In this document: one piece after another, positions 19,924 to 31,880 of the stretch
How positions within the stretch are numbered: the first letter of the stretch is position 1
Layout: each line of letters begins with the position of its first letter
Assembly: GCA_035610835.1 (NCBI GenBank)
Contig: CM069454.1
Coordinates: forward strand, 64,512,883-64,576,882
Reading direction: 5' to 3'
From: Ophiura sarsii
Taxonomy: Eukaryota > Echinodermata > Ophiuroidea > Amphilepidida > Ophiuridae
Length of the DNA: 64,000 nucleotides
The notes under the pieces: model-generated
Told to the model about the DNA's origin: nothing
Seen by the model: the letters and a program-made list of their open reading frames with translations, nothing else
Databases searched by the model: none
Program-made: the position numbers and the translations under genes

Positions 19924-22900
19924 TTAAATGTCAAGATATGTTGTGGACACTCGATCTTCTAGAACTTTCCGTTTGGGGTAAAAGAATGTGAAGGCATCTC
20001 GCGTTTGTGCGTAGGTAAAAATGCTGTTGTCTTTGACTCGGAAACCTCGATTCACTCCACCTTGTGACGTCATCTGTGTTAAAACTCGAAGTAAAAGGTT
20101 CTTGTTTATGTCGTTGTTTCTTTTGTTTAATCCTTTACAGCTGAATTTATCTGTTGGACCGAAACAATAATAGGTCTTGCTACACAGGGCAATCATACCA
20201 TCTCCTTCCCACTCGACTTTAAAAGACCAGGAGTCCGTTTGTCATAGCGCTTGTTGATTTCTGTATCGGTTCTTGGGAACCAATTCTTCTTGTCTTGTTC
20301 GTACTGGTCTTTTAGTTCGACTTAAACCAAATCATCTAGGCTTTCCGCGGATAGGGCTATATACGCAGAGTCGGTATCCATTTCAATGTACTCATAGTCA
20401 GACCGATCAATGTATTTGTCGAAGAAGTCATAATAGAATTGTAGCATCCGAAGTTTGGCATATTGATACACAAAGAAACCTATTTGAATCGGTAGGTCTT
20501 CTTTGATAGATTTCTTTGCCATTATGACCTCGTGACAATCATAGGCAATTTCGTTAATATCGCGAAAGAGATGTTCATTCACTCTTTTCCTGGCTCCTTT
20601 AGTGTTTTCAATTTTGATATTTCTATGTCTCTCTTTGTTGGTTATCATCTTTCCATACGACGAGTTGCCGATGAGTTTCATGGTGTCAGCAATGATGGCC
20701 TTTGAGGGATCGCTGTCTCCGGCTCTTCGTGCGTCTGACACAGCCTTCCCAAATTCTTTGAAACAGGCTTTTGGCTAATATTCTATTACCTGGTGTATTT
20801 GCGTAACCTCTAAACCGTGATCCAAGTACCATTTCAAAAGAGGCGTGATGATCAGCTTCTTTTCCCCAAACATGCTCCCAATGAGACTTCTCCTTGGTGT
20901 TGACATGAAGTTGTGTTTCTCTGCGAAATTTTGCATGAAAGGACCGATGTCTTCCCTCTTAATATCAACATTCTTGAAAATTGGAGGCATTTCTTCAAAC
21001 TTCTTCTTCAGATGGACCGGCACGCGAATATCGCATTCGATACACCCAAATATCTTGTCTTGGAGAACCGCTTGTATGATTTCACACTGTGTCATAGTAG
21101 TTTTCCGGTAAAGGGGTGGACGAACAGAGCGAAGGAATGTTTGCAGGTCTACGTTGGACCTTTTCATTCTCGTAAATTGGCACTCCCACATTTCCACAAA
21201 GTCGTACCCCTCATTCTCTATGTATCGCCGCTTCTCAAATGTCTTCTTACGCCTTTCTTTCATCTCTGGGGTTTCATAATGAGGATTCAATTCACACTTG
21301 TGTCCGTGGAAGTGACAACCATTAAACTCAAATTTTTCATTGGTCTCTGCACTAAACCCATCCACGGGTAACATCCGTGGTCCGATTCGCTTTTCTGTGT
21401 TATTACCATTGTGTCTGATTTTGATCCCTCGACTGTTTTCCTCCCATTTCAGCCATTCCTGAGCTACCATTGAAATGTTTGTTTGGTATTCTAGCTTGAA
21501 TCCAGTTTCTCGTTGTCTTTTGGTGTACATCCCTGTAGGCATTTTCTGTATGATAGCCCAGAGGTATAATGCATTGGCATCGTACCCAACAACCTTCTGA
21601 CACATCTTGCCACCTCGAATCTGAGTCTCTCCCACCTCGTGATACCGGGTGAATACAATGTAAGGTCCACCCACTAGATTGTCTTTAAAGAGCTGATGGA
21701 TATCCTTGTCATTTTCATTGAACAAAGTGAATGTAGCCTCGGGACTTTTCTTAAACAGGTATCTTAACGAGAGTCCCGGAACGGAAATCCCATCCTTGAA
21801 GGTGTCAATACCTCGGTGTCTGTAGAATGAATCCATTTTCTCAAGGGCTTGAACGAAAGGCTCTGTGTCTAGATTGTTATACCAAACCAAAAATTCACGC
21901 ATTGTCTTCATACCTTTCTCTCTCCAAATTTGTTGACAGTATCGATAGTCAGCATCCGATATATTTTCACCTTTCAGTTGACTGAAAAACGCTTCCTTGG
22001 GTGGAAGGTGTGATGTGTTTAACTTTTCTAGAGAATCCAACCATTCGTATGGGAAGAATCCCTTCTGTTGGCAGTCGTACGCCTTCAAGAACATATCGTA
22101 GCTACACCCTGGAGCAAGATAGTTGGAAACATCTAGAAACTTGAAACAGTTGGTCTTGATGCACATATGGTTGTGGTTCCGTTTCACAATAAACTGGAAC
22201 TTGTCGTTGTTTTGCAGAAAGTTATAGATGTATGGTTTGATGACGTTGATGTCATACTTGCCGCTGTTGAATCCTAGTACTGGGAGTTCTGAAATGTATT
22301 TTTCCAGTCGGGTTTTCAAGCGTGTGAAATGATTGCGCTGTCTGTTACCAGCATCCGATGTATCTTGGTGGTCGAGAGTAAGCGTCTCTATCCTGGTGTC
22401 TAGTTCTTTAAAAACGGGCTGATAGAGCTCATGCAGCAGTGCTGTACTATGTTGACTCATCTGCATCAAGTAATTCATCATCTGATCAACCAAAACCTGA
22501 GAGTTACCATCGGATACGAAACACTTAGGAGTCTTAAAGTTGGGTATGTTACTACATACAGATACGCTGACTGGAATATGCTGTGCAACCCAGGTTAGTT
22601 TCTCCGTGGGTTGTGATGAGACCGATGTGTCTAAAACACTCTCAAAATCATAAACGGCTCTGTACGGAAAAAACCTCATGTCCTCGGGAATATCAAACCC
22701 TTCATCTTCGAGCAATTCAAAGATTGTAGGCGGGATGACATAATATCCTCCAGGATAGGTATGCGTCGTTCCCATTGCTTTACAGGTCCCCTCGTGTCGA
22801 TGTAGTTGCTTTCCAGACTGCCATAGTTTATGACATTTCTTACATTTGAACGAATTGCTGTATTTCGTAAGATTTGTGATGTAACTAAAATGATTTTCAA

Positions 22901-23201
22901 ACTTGTTGAGGTACATGGTACTGTCATACACGTTAATACTACGCTGTACCAATTTGGCTACTAAATCGAACGGGTTGTGGTTGGAAAAAGAGTCATTCAC
23001 TTCATCCACACCTTCAGCTTTCACAACATCATCTACGTCTACATTATCATCGACACAGGATTCAACAAGTTCATAGATAACAATATTGACTTTGAAAATC
23101 TCTTCTAGGGTACTAAGGTCCAATTGCAGGGGTTGAATGTATTTATTCATATTGAGTTGGGTGGGAGCCTGTATAGGGTGGGGGGGGGGGGTATTCTTCA
23201 A
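19924..23201 (-). pseudogene. Protein-primed family B DNA polymerase (Polinton type) with Vsr-like insertion
   Basis: Minus strand; the main open frame is 808 codons (23201-20775). Landmarks by residue: zinc-finger-like C-x2-C ... H-x-H ... C (120-140); Exo I YDFES (~184); Exo II FNSGKYD (~311); Exo III YNNLD (~441); polymerase motif A YDANALY (~540). A segment at ~614-676 has VDGF, FNGCHFHGHKC and GYDFVEMWEC. This repeats the D, C-x2-H-x-H-x-C and W-E-C layout of Vsr mismatch endonucleases. After an in-frame TAG at ~20772 the same frame continues to ~20322 with motif B (KLIGNSSYGK) and motif C (DTDS). A TAA at ~20321 and a frameshift near 20218 precede the C-terminus, which ends VSTTYLDI at 19924. 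Total ~1,090 codons, so nearly full length but inactive. The enzyme would replicate a self-synthesising transposon. Integrase, ATPase, protease and capsid genes are not seen here. Confidence 0.85.
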
Positions 23202-23224
23202 AAACTTCCTACACCCCCCCCCCC
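23164..23224. repeat. G-tract / C-tract pair
   Basis: A run of ~12 G at about 23180 faces a run of ~13 C at about 23213 across ~20 bp, able to form a hairpin. It lies just upstream of the polymerase frame and may mark a rearranged end. Confidence 0.6.
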
Positions 23225-24834
23225 TGAAAATCTAATGGTGCGTCCCTAGAGCGAGCGCCCGTACACCAAATCAATGCGCAATCTCAAGAGTTCCCGATGA
23301 GGACTAAAAACATTAGGTTTTGCCGGTAATTTCATTCTATGGGGATGGTATTTTTTGTATCAAAATGAACAAGACCTATCTATCCATTGCATACAATGAA
23401 CACACATTTTGTATTTGTCGACCTAAAACTTTTAAAAAAAAGTATACGGAATGGTGAAAATAGACATGCCATTAGACAATGTGGAGTGCCTGATCACGAG
23501 CTGTATTTAGTTGTCATGTTGCGGGAGTACAGCACTAAATTATTCCTCGTTTTAGTGTATGGTATTGAAAAATAGTACCTAGTGAAAAGCATAATCGTGA
23601 TCGTACTCCCAAGAGAGGCAAATTGTTTTGAAACATGCAATTTTACTTATTAAAACTATCAACTAGTACATGAACATTGCAAGCAAAATTCATGTGAAAG
23701 ACATTCAGGTGTAACAAAAACTTCCTACATTGTCACATGAATAGCCGATTTACGTGTATTGCAATGGATGGATTATTTAGTAGTGTACCCCCTACAGTAT
23801 TGACTTTCACGTTGAAGACCGCGAGTTTACAATACAATAATCATAATGGAAATAATGTGTACGTTTTCGCATAGTTTTTTTAAAAGTTTTTTAGACATTT
23901 ATTTTCTTATAACCGTGTCATACCTTCAAATCAACATGAAATGAAACTAAGTAGATAGAACCCGGTAAGCTTATTCATTCATGGTCAAAACCAAAGCCTG
24001 GCAATAACTGGACTGGAGTGGGACACATTGATATATCTCAGTCAATGCGTAGAGTCCATATCCATAGGACATGTAGGACCACGGACTGTACTTACAGTTA
24101 CAGCCAATGGGTTAGAGCAGACCCAGCGGGCACACAACCATATTTATATCAGGGTATTGTAATCAGCAACTTATGTGCCAAATATCAGTGCACTAGCTCA
24201 ATTGGTTTTTGAGATATCTCATCGGGAGTATTTTTTCCATTGTTTTCAATGGGGGAGATAATATTAGATAATCTGAGATAAGCTAAATCCACGATAACGA
24301 CAATTCCAGCGCGTATTTTTTTTCCGAAACGCGGAGTCGTAGCGCATGTCGAGAAAAAAATAGCGTGTGCCGATTCTGGTTGGAATAGGTGGATTAGTTT
24401 TCGAGTAATTCGAAAATGATAGTCGGTCCACAGAAACAAAAACAATATACTCCTGTATTAACTTTCAGTCAATAGTGGAGTATAATAATCCCATCGTCCA
24501 TAACACAAGTTATAGGGTAATTGAGGTCCGTTTTCCAATAAAAAAAACCACCTCCTCCTCCTCCTCCTCTTATTTTCCCAAAACCCGGACGAGAAACATG
24601 GGTTAAATTTACTTGGCCTAAGTTATTGAACATGATTAGACAGTTATTTATTTCTACAAATACACCTACTGCCAATAATGATAAATTCTACATTAAACAC
24701 ACATGGTGTTTGATTTTACACTATTCACCTTATTTCTCGCCCTTATGAAACTAGCGCATGCTTGGAAACTCACACAATTCCGCTAACCAATCAGCACCTT
24801 GAGGTCCAGGTGAGAATGGTCTTTAATTAAAACA
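23225..24834. other. Non-coding stretch, no gene supported
   Basis: A (CCT)n run at 24549-24568 is the only simple repeat. Small open frames have no recognisable features. Confidence 0.45.
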
Positions 24835-25348
24835 GACAATCATCGTTTAGACAGCTGTTGTGAAAATAAAAAGATGTAACATGTATAGGTCAATGTGTTG
24901 TTTTGAGAGAAATTGGAAAAATTGGAAAAATCAATGCACGTGCGCTGATGTGATGTGTGAATGGTGGCACGACCCCGTATATGGGAGTGCTACTGTGACC
25001 ATATCAATATTTGAGCAAGTGCATTGATTGTTCTATTTTTTTTCTCGAAAAAACGAAACAACCGCATGTATTGACCTTATTCATACACGACTAGATACAA
25101 ATCAAAATGTGCAATTGAGTGCATACCTTTCACCTCTTTAAATAGGCGAGTACATTTTATATTACCCGCAGTCATAATCGCGTGGTGCTGGTATGTATGT
25201 ACGGTAAAATACATCCTTTCAATGCACTCCGCGTATTTTAGTTTCCTGCTTTCTCATTGATTCGTAATTACCATAGAGTAAATGAATCATTTTTAACGAG
25301 TGCTACATTCTTTTATTTCCACTACAAACTGTCTAAACGATGATTGTC
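24835..25348. mobile_element. Inverted-repeat element (GACAATCATCGTTTAGACAG ends)
   Basis: The left end GACAATCATCGTTTAGACAG is inverted exactly at 25329-25348, followed inward by a similar ttgtgaaaataaaa / tagtggaaataaaa match. The interior ~470 bp is AT-rich. A partial copy of the right half is at 33320-33434. No ORF. Confidence 0.7.
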
Positions 25349-25470
25349 TTTTTCAAAGACTATTTGTATACATGTCCTACCATCATATGCATGCCTGGAT
25401 GATGTATGTTTATGGATGTGCAGATGATTAGGTGTTGCCAGTATTTCGTTATCGTTATATTGCTAGAAAG

Positions 25471-26505
25471 CGTTACTTACTTTATACTTACTTACTTACT
25501 TACTTACTTACTTGTTGGCGTCCACTCCAAACTTGGTTGAGTGATGCCATCCTTTGCAAGATTATGTGCCATTCGTTTCTGTCTTGAGCCTTTCTGCTTG
25601 CTTCTGATAAGGATGTCAGACAAAGTCTGTTGTAGTCTGACCGAATACCATCCGAGTCCACCTCTTGGTTGGTCTACCTCTGGGCCTTTCACCATTTACA
25701 GCGCCGACAATTGCAACTTTTGGGTATCTTTGAGGGTTCATACGCTGAATGTGTCCATAATACCGCAGTCTTTTGATGGAAATCTTCTCGATGATGGTAT
25801 GCTTGAGTCCCAGTATTCGTCTGATGGTGGTGTTTCTGATTTTGTCTAGCTTGGTTATGCCTAGTATTTTTCTTAGGCAGGTCATCTCAAACACAAGTAG
25901 CCTGTTCTCGTCATCTTTCTTTAGAGTCCATGTTTCAGAGCCGTATAAAACAAGATGGACATTATTAGAGTTGAATACAGCTCCATTTTAGTTGGGCGTG
26001 AAATCTCTTTGGAGTTGAATATTTCATTCAGATTTTGCATGGCCCCTAGTGCTTTACCTATTTTGAGTTGGATGTCTTCAGTGCAGGTTCCCTTCTTAGA
26101 GATTTTACCTCCAAGGTATACAAAATGCTCTACTTGTTTGAGATCAATGTTGTTTATGTTAATTTTAATATAAATGTCTCTCCGACTGATAACTTGAACC
26201 TCTGATTTGGCTATGTTAATTTGAGGCCAATATTTGTGATGTACTGGTGGACCCTGTTCACTAGTGTTTGCAGATCTGTCTCGCTTTCAGCTATAATGGC
26301 AATATCATCTGCGAAGCTGAGGTTTGACACCAGCTGGTCTTGGATGTGTGCTCCGATGGTTGTGTCGTGAGTGGCATATAGCATTACCAACCCCAGTAGG
26401 ATGTTGAATAGGAGTGGAGAAATTATGCAGCCCTGACGAACTCCAACTTTTGTAGCAAACCAGTCTGTAAGTTTTCCGTTTACTCTCACCGAGCTTAGTG
26501 ATTTG
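25471..26505 (-). mobile_element. 5'-truncated LINE, second family, (TAAG)n tail
   Basis: Minus-strand non-LTR fragment. The 5' part has VGVRQGCIISPLLFNI and the metal-binding LSFADDIAII box. The 3' part has CLRKILGITKLDKIRN, KRLRYYGHIQRM and PRGRPTKRW, and the 3' end is a (TAAG)n tail (plus-strand acttactt, 25472-25513). Protein sequence differs clearly from the LINE at 13988-15770, yet both end in the same tetranucleotide tail. Flanks carry ttgctagaaag (25460-25470) and ttgctatagaaag (26503-26515), a probable target duplication. Confidence 0.75.
25616..26489 (-). pseudogene. LINE reverse transcriptase fragment, broken
   Basis: Two open pieces in different frames: 26489-26211 (palm motifs QGCIISPLLF and FADD, then the SETDLQTLVN region) and 25894-25616 (C-terminal domain with RYYGHIQRM and GRPTKRW). 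The part between them is out of frame. Fingers and endonuclease are missing by 5' truncation. Confidence 0.75.
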
Positions 26506-26808
26506 CTATAGAAAGAATTATCGCGAGATAGTATACGATAACGGCGATTACATTAAATAGGCAATGTCAAAACCTTTCATTTTCGCCAATTTCTCATTCA
26601 AACCACTAAGAAATACCTTTTATCTGACCTTGTTATTTATATTACGCCGAATTATATGTACTGGCATATTTAATGTACAACTTTCGCAAAATACGTAATA
26701 AATCGACGGTATCACGTCTGCTTGCGTCCTCAAATGGATTTAAAAAATCAGCATAATGGCGTCTTCTGCGCACATCCCAACCGACGGTTCGTCCTCCGCG
26801 CTTTGAAC
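26506..26808. repeat. Segmental duplication block, part of copy 1
   Basis: Matches 36182-36420 word for word over long stretches: gcgagata-tacgataacggcg, ttctcattca-aaccact, tctgaccttgttatttatat, acgccgaa, tactggcatattt, gcaaaatacgtaataaat. Part of the larger duplicated block 26.5-30.4 kb against 36.2-39.5 kb. Confidence 0.8.
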
Positions 26809-26815
26809 AGGATTC

Positions 26816-27225
26816 GGGAAAAATGTACTTTAGATCCCGAATACTGGTATACCAGTATCGGTCAATACTGGAATATGAAATTTGCCAGTATCGCTCGATA
26901 CTGGTACGATATAACTGTTCCAGTATCGGTCGATACTGGAACATCAAATTGTGTTCCAGTATCGAGCGATACTGGAACGTTTTTATGTTCCAGTATCGTT
27001 CGATACTGGTACACATGCTACCAGTAGTAATTTGTCCCAGTATTGAACGATACTGGTACACAATTGTGTTCTAGTATCGTCCGATACTGGTACATTTTAT
27101 ATGAGCCAGTATCGTCCGATACTGGAACACTGACTTTATACCAGAATCGTCCGATACTGGGTGTTCCGGTATCGGACAATACTAGTAACAGTCCAGAATC
27201 TGGGACCTAAAGTACACTTTTTCCC
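26816..27225. mobile_element. Palindrome-array MITE, copy 3, 7-bp target duplication
   Basis: Starts GGGAAAAATGTACTTTAGAT, ends with the inverse (agtacactttttccc), and is flanked by AGGATTC on both sides (26809-26815 and 27226-27232). Ten copies of the 20-bp palindrome CCAGTATCGNNCGATACTGG lie between 26852 and 27185, separated by AT-rich spacers. The central dinucleotide varies (GT, CT, AG, TT, TC, GA) while the arms stay paired. No ORF of its own; the small frames on both strands are products of the repeats. Confidence 0.85.
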
Positions 27226-27412
27226 AGGATTCCTATGTCTTTGTTAATGTTAGAGTGCGTAAGTTGCACTTGAAAGATTAATACGTGCAATACTGGAATC
27301 CATCCAATCTGTCAACAGTGTATGCATATTATTATTCAGTATAACACAAGGCCAGCGTGTTATGAATATGACCTATTCCAATGCTAACATGATGCCTACT
27401 AGTATAGTCAGG

Positions 27413-27650
27413 ATCATTATACTTTGGACATAATTCCAACAATGAGTGCGGACGGGTGTACATGCGTAAACCCGGAAAAGCGTACCGGACGCTTTAAAAA
27501 GATGACCTTGCGTCCTGATTGGTCAATCGTGAAATCGCCACACGAACGCAGGCATAAATGTACGCGCATTTCATACATCTTGACGCAGCTCCGCGGTCAA
27601 CAACAAAACACGTTCGCGTGAAATAGCTTGAATTTCGTCCAAAGCATTAA
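27413..27650. mobile_element. MITE with ATTATACTTTGGACATAATT-type ends, copy 1
   Basis: Left end attatactttggacataatt, right end a diverged inverse (gaatttcgtccaaagcatta). The interior shares gcgtaaacccgga, gcgtaccgg, cgctttaaaa-gatgacc and gattggtcaatcg with the copy at 58085-58324. Confidence 0.65.
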
Positions 27651-29558
27651 GCCAGTCTTGTTGTAGATGAACTAGGGCAAGTGACCAATAACTGTCTGTA
27701 GATGGGCAGTTCCAACACCTGTAATAGGATACCTACAATGCAAAGAAGATTTTAAGGTCTTCCAACAATGCATTGCGCAAACGCCGGCCAACTAAAGCTT
27801 TTTTCACAAGATGCCTTTGTCGAGCTCTTAAGTTTTAGAAATAAGAAAAAGGAACACCGATAACTAATTTATTCATTGATGTAAACTAGAACCTAAGAGC
27901 TCCAACGATGAACACGCTATGAAGCCATGATGTGTGCATATGTCTATGGGAACCGAGACAAATTGGAGAGCAGAATAAGTGCATTTTGCAAAAAACGCAG
28001 TGCATTGTGGTGTTGTCTTTAAGACCTTCTTTGCCTACAATGTTAGAAAATATTATTTGAACACTTTGTAGGTGTAATGTAAAGTATTCCCCCTTTCCCC
28101 CTGATCATTGTTGTATCCCACACTTTGCCCACCATCAGCATAGGGTATCGCAACATCGGAGGAGAAGGGGAGGGGTATGAGGAAGGAGATACATCAGGCT
28201 ACCAGAAACAAGTTTCGATTTTCACGTGACTCAAATATTGTTCGTGTTATCATATAGTTCAAACAGCATGGCAATTTAGGGTCAGTGTTCGAACACATTT
28301 TTTCTATGATTGTAGTTTATTGGAAAGATTTGTTTACGGAAACTTAAAATGTATGTGTCCTCATCGCCTTGTGGCTCCTTTTGTATGAATACATGCCGAG
28401 GACCACACGATGTGTCTACATCGAGCTTTCTGCTTGAAGATTTATAAACTGAAGTCTTATAAAGTGTGTCACTAATAGTTCTGTGCATGGAGCTTTAAAC
28501 TGAATACATACACTCTTAGTAGTTACGAACCAATCAGAGAGCAGGAAACTGTTGCACTACGCGTGCGCGTAGTAACCGCGCGATTTGTTTTGATTCGTTG
28601 TTCCCGCTGCACGGGTTCGCCGATTTGTACTACATGTATTAATTCGTTTTTAAAGATATTAAAAGTATGCACACAGTTCACATTTTGAGTGCGGAAATGT
28701 TGATACGCGCACAATAGCACTCGCCCTACGGGGTCGTGCCATTATTCAATCATCAACATCAGCGCGCGCGCATTGATTTGTCTAATTTCTCTCAAAACAA
28801 CACATACGCATTTATTGACCTATAATTAATCAGCATAATGTAAATGAAAAACCTTCCTGATGCGGGCGGATCTATGAGGAGTCAACCTATCTCGCTCCCG
28901 AATCAGGCAGGTATGACAAGTTGATCTGCTATCTGTCCAAATATGACGAGTTTAATCATCTCAAACCATGTTACCTATGTAACGGGTTGATCAACGCCCT
29001 GTAAATTATAACCTTATTGCCAGGTTCGAGCCTTTGATTTGATGAAGGTTACCTTTATCACTATTATAATAGCCAACGACTTTCCCGGTATACACAGAAT
29101 AGCAACCAGTTGTCTGATGATCGCACCAGCGTGAAACTCGGAGTAGCAACTATCGTTCCAAATGGTTTAACTTATATATTTCGCTCTGCATCGCATATTC
29201 TTAACTGTCACTGATCGTATTGAGCACTCTGCAAGAATATTGCTTCTTGCTGATTGATTACCAGTATTATTACTTGTATGTAATTTTACCCATTTACCAT
29301 GTTTGTTGCCCGAAAGTTATCGATATTTGTACAGAGAGTGCATTGACACATCTTTTTGACCAGTACATCTTTTTGACACCGTTGTTTTAATAGTTTAATT
29401 ATAAATTTTACTTAGTTGAACATTAGTTTAAAGCTTATATTATTAAAAGTTTATTACGAAAAAGAAACAAGATTTACGTATAGTAATGAATACCTAGTCA
29501 TACACTGTAACAATATTCTAAATGATTAAATCTTTATATGAAATCTATGATATGTTGA
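27651..29558. repeat. Duplicated block copy 1, non-coding
   Basis: Includes gtcgagctct-aagttttagaaataag (27812), gaaccgagacaaattggaga (27950) and, from 28860, ggcggatct...cctcgc...caggtatgac words, all found in the same order at 36450-37500. No gene is supported; a 28488-28282 minus frame is discussed under rejected items. Confidence 0.7.
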
Positions 29559-29781
29559 CACTTTCCACGCGGCTATTAGTTTTACCATTATTCAAAACAG
29601 ATTTTTCAGAAGTCTATCGCAAGGATTTCTCAACCAATACTAGTCATGTTTGTACTTATCTTAATGCAATTATCATGGTGATTACAAATATGGTGATGAA
29701 ATTCAATACTTTTAACGTTTTTGAAACATTTTGTGACATTTTGAAACTGTCGGTCTGCAGACTACTGCCGCGTGGAAAGTG
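29559..29781. mobile_element. TTAA MITE (CACTTTCCACGCGG ends), copy A
   Basis: Left end CACTTTCCACGCGGCTATTA, right end the inverse (gccgcgtggaaagtg). Flanks TTGA and TTAT are near TTAA. The interior matches copies at 38862-39093 and 52446-52660. Confidence 0.75.
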
Positions 29782-29934
29782 TTATTAAGGGCCATTATAA
29801 TAACATGCTAAGAATCACTTGGCCATTTTATAATTTTTTCCAGTACATTTTTATAACTATATGCATAAAGGTAATGTGTATTAACACTTTCATGTGATTC
29901 GCCATCAGATCAAAATCTGGGATCAAAGTGGCAG

Positions 29935-30085
29935 CTAAAACACATTATCGTATGCAAGATCACTCTTGAAAATAGCATCATGACTAACAAATGATGCTTT
30001 CACAGCGTCATACACGGCATCACGAAATACTTCTAACGATGACGCATAGTTCACACGCTCCATAGCACGAGCGGTCAGTGGAGAC
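29935..30085 (-). CDS. Terminal exon of a second secreted-protein family member
   Basis: After a strong acceptor (tgtttctattattgaacAG; exon base 30085) a phase-2 frame encodes 49 residues to TAG. It is homologous to the terminal exon at 39227-39368: same acceptor context, same phase, R-x2-Y-x-S-x4-F-R-x-A-V early and Y-[DE]-x-V-F at the end. It lies in a block duplicated from the 36-39 kb region. No matching first exons are found upstream, where a Helitron remnant sits at 31240-31880, so this copy may be truncated or may use distant exons. Confidence 0.55.
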
Positions 30086-31239
30086 CTGTTCAATAATAGA
30101 AACAGACAACAAATTAAGAAAATAACAACTGGCGAGCGAATAACCAATGCTTAGAGGGGCGAGCAAATAATCAATAATGCTTAGAGGAGAGCATTAAATG
30201 TACTGGGGGAGTGGACAAAGCGATTCACAGTGACTCAAAATATTGAACTATTAAAAAACTGGCAAATGAACAAACCAATGCTTAGGGAGAAGGTGAGTGA
30301 ATATCTAATGCTTAGAGGGAACTAAATTGAGGGCGGAACTAGGCGATTTACAGACAAAAAATGAAAACAATTAGATACTGGCGAGCGAATAGCCAATGAA
30401 TTGTCGTGGGTTTTTTTTGGGGGGGTGGCGGATGGGGGGGGGGGGGGGGGGTAGTAGTAGGAATAACCAATGGTTAGTGGGGGAGGACGATTAAATAACA
30501 GTATGGTTATTTATATACACGGTCCACGGAGTGTATGGAAAATAACCAATGCCTAATAGTATATTGGGGTATTAAACTGGGGAGGAACTAGGCGATATAG
30601 ACTAAATGCTTAAAGCTACAAATCTTAGGTAATTTAGAATACAATGGTGATACTTTGTATGTGAGAACTTGCTTTTATTTTGATATGGTTTCAGAGGATG
30701 ACGTAGTCACACCAAAGCAACTTAGGGGAAGGAGCAAGATTTACGTCCTCGAATAAGGATTGTTTTTCATAGATACACCCTATATATAATGCAGAGTTGA
30801 GATATGATGAGTCAGACCGGGGAGGGGTGAGGTTACGTGGTAAATGTGAGGTTACGTGATGTGAGGTTACGTGGTAAATGAATGATCTCTTTTTCATATC
30901 CATTTTGCTAAATTTATTGATCTAAAATCCGTAATCATGCTGATTTTAACAGAAATTTGAGCTAAATATGTCAAATGTATAGAAAAGGTATGTGTCTCCG
31001 GTAATATGGTGACATGTCTTTCCATGCTGATGCCCCACGACTTTACCCTCTAATATTGGCAATAGCATCTACGTCATGATTTTCAGGAAGCGCCTAAAGA
31101 CTTTTACTTTTTTCCACCTGCGTAGATCCACCGCCTCATGTGGCCTCATATGCATTCAGCAGTCATTTCTTTTTACAATAAACCTGTTGTGCAATACTGC
31201 CTATATTATTCTATTACTATTGTATTCATTTTTAATGGG
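30086..31239. repeat. Intron-like DNA with aatgcttagag repeats and G tracts
   Basis: Repeats of caatgcttagagggg and gcgagcgaataaccaatg (30120-30400), G tracts near 30420 and 30436-30453, then 30670-31015, which matches 44990-45306 (atgatgagtcaga, tgtgaggttacg, aaatgaatga, ctttttcatatccattttg, tatgtgtctccggtaa). Confidence 0.7.
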
Positions 31240-31880
31240 GGGGGGGGGGGGGGGGGGGGGGGTGTAAAACCACGGGAAATGGTTTAGGGTAAGCAACCTG
31301 ATTTCTTTACTTTAAGTTGGCATGACAAACAATCTAAGGGACCGAGGGTTAATGAAGTAACCACGGGAAATGGTTTAGGGAGGGTTGTGATTATATATAT
31401 ATCAACCTGGTTTGGGTGTGTTTATGGGGAGGGGGGGGGGGGGGGGGGTAAACGACGGGAAACGTTTTAGGATAGGGTTAAGAGTTAATGAAGTTGCCAC
31501 GGGAAATGATTATAAATCCACCTGGTGAGTGTAGTTGCAGTGGGGGGGGGGGGGGGGGGGGGTTGTAGGAGTTTATGTGGTTTTAAAAGTACCGAGGTTA
31601 TCAAGGTTAACTTGATGCGGTTTGAGAGGTGGGGTTAATAAAGTAGCCACGGTAAATGGTTTAGGAGGGTCGGATACGGTTATAAATCAACCTGATTGGG
31701 GAGGGGGGCTGGGTTGTGTGGGGGGGGGGGGTATAATGCCTTTAGGAGGGATATGGTTATAAATCAACCTGGGTTTTTTTTTTTTGGGGGGGGGGGGGGG
31801 TGGTTGTAGGGGTTTATGTGGTTTCAGAGGTAGGTAATGTGGCATAACCATCTAGCGGGGACCCGAGCGTAGTAATAATA
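31240..31880 (+). mobile_element. Helitron remnant, inverted relative to 10019-11123
   Basis: Repeats of ccacgggaaatggttta separated by long G runs, then ggtttatgtggttt, cagaggtaggtaatgtggca, taaccatctagcgggacccg-type words. These are the reverse complement of the 3' half of the Helitron at 10019. The 3' hairpin is cut after gacccgagcgtag, so the CTAG end is missing; the 5' end is also absent. Confidence 0.75.

Noticed and set aside
26852..27185. CRISPR-like array of 20-bp palindromic repeats with spacers
   Set aside because: The units lie inside a transposon-like element with inverted ends and a 7-bp target duplication. Spacers are short, AT-rich and similar, and the genome is eukaryotic with no cas genes.
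28282..28488. Third cytoplasmic-type terminal exon on the minus strand (SVYKSSSRKLDV...)
   Set aside because: Weak resemblance to the exon at 39227 (S-[IV]-Y-K-S), but the possible acceptor gives phase 1, not phase 2, and the pyrimidine tract is poor.
30670..31015. LTR pair with 44990-45306
   Set aside because: The two copies are in the same orientation but 14 kb apart with no primer-binding site, polypurine tract or gag-pol between. A segmental duplication fits better.
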